DNA of 7,480 nt, taken from JBARCX01 sp049794535. Its GTDB lineage: Bacteria > Pseudomonadota > Gammaproteobacteria > Xanthomonadales > Rhodanobacteraceae. The translations under genes and the position numbers were made by a program. The stretch lies in the NCBI GenBank assembly GCA_049794535.1, contig JBARCX010000384.1, forward strand, positions 1 through 7,480, given 5' to 3'. Below the pieces are notes generated by a model. That model saw only the letters and a list, made by a program, of their open reading frames with translations. It was not told the DNA's origin and searched no databases. Shown here piece by piece: positions 6,341 through 7,480 of the stretch (position 1 is the first letter of the stretch; every line of letters starts with the position of its first letter).

Positions 6341-6379
6341 GATTCGCCAGGGCGATTCGTTAGGGTGATTTATCAGACA
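6341..6379 (+). repeat. Short 13-nt tandem repeat after clpA
   Basis: Two adjacent 13-nt units, GATTCGCCAGGGC (6341-6353) and GATTCGTTAGGGT (6354-6366), differ only by three C/T exchanges. A decayed third unit, GATTTATCAGACA (6367-6379), follows in register. The array fills the space between the clpA stop and the terminator stem. It has no known role and may be a replication-slippage product. Confidence 0.5.
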
Positions 6380-6381
6380 CG

Positions 6382-6413
6382 CGAAAAGGCCGCGCAACTG
6401 CGCGGCCTTTTCG
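6382..6413. terminator. Bidirectional terminator shared by clpA and infA
   Basis: A perfect 14-bp stem (6382-6395 with 6400-6413) encloses the loop AACT. The arms carry AAAA on the left and TTTT on the right around a GC core, so either strand gives a GC-rich hairpin ending in T residues. It lies 47 nt after the clpA stop and 46 nt after the infA stop, almost midway between the convergent genes. Confidence 0.92.
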
Positions 6414-6459
6414 TTGATGCGGTCGGTCGGCAGCTTTCGCGCGCGGAACCGTTACCGTC

Positions 6460-6678
6460 TTATTTCATGCGGTACGTGATCCGACCCTTGGACAAGTCAT
6501 AAGGTGTCATCTCCACCTTGATCTTGTCGCCGGTAAGAATGCGGATGTAGTGCTTGCGCATGCGACCGGAGATATGGGCAATGATTACGTGCCCGTTTTC
6601 CAGTTCCACACGAAACATGGTGTTAGGTAAGGTCTCGAGGACCTTGCCTTCCATTTCGATGACGTCGTCTTTTGCCAT
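6460..6678 (-). CDS. infA: Translation initiation factor IF-1
   Basis: A 72-residue protein, exactly the usual IF-1 length, made of a single OB-fold (S1-like) domain. It begins MAKDDVIEMEGKVLETLPN and contains the highly conserved HISGRMRKHYIRILTGD and TPYDLSKGRITYR blocks. IF-1 binds the A site of the 30S subunit and works with IF-2 and IF-3 in start-codon selection; it is essential. The basic RMRKHYIR segment is part of the 16S rRNA contact surface. infA lies next to clpA in many gammaproteobacteria, here convergent with it and sharing its terminator. In E. coli a serine tRNA gene lies between clpA and infA; none is present here. The gene before it, on the same strand, ends 90 nt upstream, so infA may be read from its own promoter, from that gene, or both. 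A weak GGAA lies close to the ATG. Confidence 0.98.
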   Translation of the reverse strand: MAKDDVIEMEGKVLETLPNTMFRVELENGHVIIAHISGRMRKHYIRILTGDKIKVEMTPYDLSKGRITYRMK

Positions 6679-6725
6679 GCGTTCCGGGATTCAAAGTGCG
6701 GCCGTTATGGCTGCTTAAGCCGCCA

Positions 6726-6753
6726 ATGATGCCACATTCGAGCGCGTGGTTAA
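6726..6753 (-). promoter_or_regulatory. Weak candidate promoter for infA
   Basis: On the minus strand TTAACC (6753-6748) and CATCAT (6731-6726) each match the sigma-70 boxes at 4 of 6 bases, with a 16-nt spacer. Transcription would start near 6719, leaving a leader of about 40 nt. The matches are modest and could be chance. Confidence 0.25.
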
Positions 6754-6768
6754 AGAATCGTCAGCCAA

Positions 6769-7044
6769 TTAGGCGAAGTGCTCGTCCAGCTTGCGACGGA
6801 TTTCCTGCTCGATCATGCCCTTGAGTGGCGATAACAGCATGCCAAGCTCAGCGCTGACGTGGATTTCCGTAGCCGCGATAGCAATGCTGCCATTCACGCC
6901 GGGGCGGGCGAACTTCAGTGTGTCACCTTGCCATTGACCCTCCATGCCGAATTTTTCGTGCATGCGGGAGGCCACTTGCTCGACAACGGCACGCGCTTCG
7001 GCAGGTGACAGACTGTGTGGCCGACGAATATCGATGCTAGGCAT
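6769..7044 (-). CDS. Polyhydroxyalkanoic acid system family protein
   Basis: A small protein of 91 residues, matching by memory the family called polyhydroxyalkanoic acid system protein (PHA_gran_rgn). It starts MPSIDIRRPHSLSPAEAR, continues with VASRMHEKFGM and the GxWQGDTLKF-type turn, then PGVNGSIAIAATEIHVSAELG, and ends PLKGMIEQEIRRKLDEHF. These are the recurring family features: an Arg/His motif near the start, alternating beta strands, and an amphipathic C-terminal helix. The biochemical role is not established; some members lie near PHA granule genes, but none is in this window, so granule function should not be assumed. The start ATG 7044 is preceded by a -10-like TATCAT about 28 nt upstream; the Shine-Dalgarno is weak. 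The frame is open further upstream, but those residues lack family similarity. It diverges from the FHA gene and lies 90 nt before infA on the same strand. Confidence 0.8.
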   Translation of the reverse strand: MPSIDIRRPHSLSPAEARAVVEQVASRMHEKFGMEGQWQGDTLKFARPGVNGSIAIAATEIHVSAELGMLLSPLKGMIEQEIRRKLDEHFA

Positions 7045-7071
7045 GGCTAAGCTCTGAACAAGAAGCCCTAC

Positions 7072-7077
7072 ATGATA
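7072..7077 (-). promoter_or_regulatory. Candidate -10 element for the PHA-system family gene
   Basis: TATCAT on the minus strand matches the -10 consensus at 5 of 6 bases. It would give a leader of about 20 nt before ATG 7044. No good -35 is found at the expected distance. Confidence 0.35.
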
Positions 7078-7107
7078 GCGAGTGTCTGCCTGAACGCCGC
7101 AGTCGTC

Positions 7108-7116
7108 TGTTAGAGT
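7108..7116 (+). promoter_or_regulatory. Candidate extended -10 promoter for the FHA gene
   Basis: TAGAGT (7111-7116, 4 of 6 matches) is directly preceded by TGT, fitting the extended -10 TGn pattern, which can offset a poor -35. Transcription would start near 7123, about 20 nt before ATG 7143. Confidence 0.35.
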
Positions 7117-7142
7117 TTCGGCGTCCTGACGCCGGTTGATCC

Positions 7143-7480
7143 ATGCGAATCGAGTTTCCCCAATCTGCCCGAGAGGATTTTCACTGGACGCAGGCGCAGT
7201 TGCGCATTGGCAGTGCACCCGATAACGACTTGGTGCTCGCCACCAGCCAGGCCAGTGCACACCATTTACGCATCCAGCAGGATCGCCGCGGAATCGTGTT
7301 GCACGTGCTGCCATCGGGCGGACGTATCTACGTGAACGCGCGTCCCGTGCGGGAGCGGGCGCTGCTGCGCCCTGGCGATATCCTCAGTGTGGGCGATTGC
7401 CGCATGTTGTTGCGTGCCGATGACGAGCCGGCTCAACGCGATGCCTCTCCCATATCTCCTCAACAAGGGTTACTTCAACA
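7143..7480 (+). CDS. FHA-domain protein, N-terminal part (runs off the window)
   Basis: An open frame starts at ATG 7143, just after an in-frame TGA at 7137, and stays open for 112 codons to the window edge. Residues about 18-90 have the pattern of a forkhead-associated domain: LRIGSAPDNDLVL (20-32), the SAHHLRI strand (38-44), VNARPV (64-69), and LLRPGDILSVGDCRMLL (74-90). FHA domains usually bind phosphothreonine peptides. Here the arginine of the canonical IGR motif is Ser24 and the arginine of the SRxH motif is Ala39, while Ser38, His41 and Asn65 are kept, so phosphopeptide binding is doubtful. After residue 91 the sequence becomes polar and Pro/Gln-rich, like a linker; what follows (for example a second domain or a membrane segment) cannot be seen. 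No clear Shine-Dalgarno precedes the ATG. The gene diverges from the PHA-system family gene. Confidence 0.8.
   Translation, partial: MRIEFPQSAREDFHWTQAQLRIGSAPDNDLVLATSQASAHHLRIQQDRRGIVLHVLPSGGRIYVNARPVRERALLRPGDILSVGDCRMLLRADDEPAQRDASPISPQQGLLQ

Noticed and set aside
6335..6459. tRNA gene between clpA and infA, as serW is in E. coli
   Set aside because: The 125-bp gap is filled by the tandem repeat and terminator; no cloverleaf, T-loop or CCA-like end is visible.
7045..7314. A 181-residue version of the PHA-system protein starting at 7314
   Set aside because: The upstream part lies antisense to the FHA reading frame, has no family similarity, and the family N-terminus fits ATG 7044.
1..7480. 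Defence system, prophage, insertion sequence, CRISPR array or other accessory cassette
   Set aside because: Nearly every base is accounted for by conserved housekeeping genes and short intergenic regions; no transposase, integrase, terminal repeats or spacer-repeat pattern is present.

Overview
This window reads as a stretch of chromosomal housekeeping genes from a gammaproteobacterium, most likely Xanthomonadales/Lysobacterales in the Rhodanobacteraceae-Xanthomonadaceae neighbourhood. The reasons are the GC-rich coding style, the conserved blocks nudJ-mnmA-hflD and clpS-clpA-infA, and the small PHA-system family protein facing an FHA-domain gene. The assignment rests on remembered gene order and protein similarity, not on a search. 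No phage, insertion sequence, CRISPR array or tRNA is visible, and no obvious new multi-gene system.

Layout: (1) 1-234 holds the last 35 codons of an acnB-type aconitase and its perfect-stem terminator. (2) 278-1189 (+) is a LysR-type regulator resembling OxyR that has no cysteine and lacks the loop that carries the redox cysteines in OxyR. (3) 3502 down to 1197 (-) is a tightly packed operon nudJ-mnmA-hflD, with a 4-nt stop/start overlap and then a 3-nt gap. It runs head-on into the regulator with only 7 bp between stop codons. (4) 3503-3675 is a divergent control region with two promoter-like signals and an inverted repeat. (5) 3676-6334 (+) is clpS followed by clpA, the adapter and unfoldase of the ClpAP protease, closed by a strong bidirectional terminator shared with infA. 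(6) 6678-6460 (-) is infA (IF-1), preceded by a 91-residue PHA-system family gene at 7044-6769 (-). (7) From 7143 (+) a gene with an N-terminal FHA domain runs off the right edge.

Functional links: ClpS delivers N-degron substrates to ClpA, which unfolds them for ClpP (encoded elsewhere). NudJ, MnmA and HflD share an operon in other gammaproteobacteria; MnmA thiolates U34 of Lys/Glu/Gln tRNAs. The pairing of a cysteine-free OxyR relative with an iron-sulfur aconitase gene is suggestive but unproven. The points most worth following are that regulator, the degenerate phosphothreonine site in the FHA protein, a possible leaderless GTG start for nudJ, an inverted repeat between nudJ and clpS, and a 13-nt tandem repeat after clpA.
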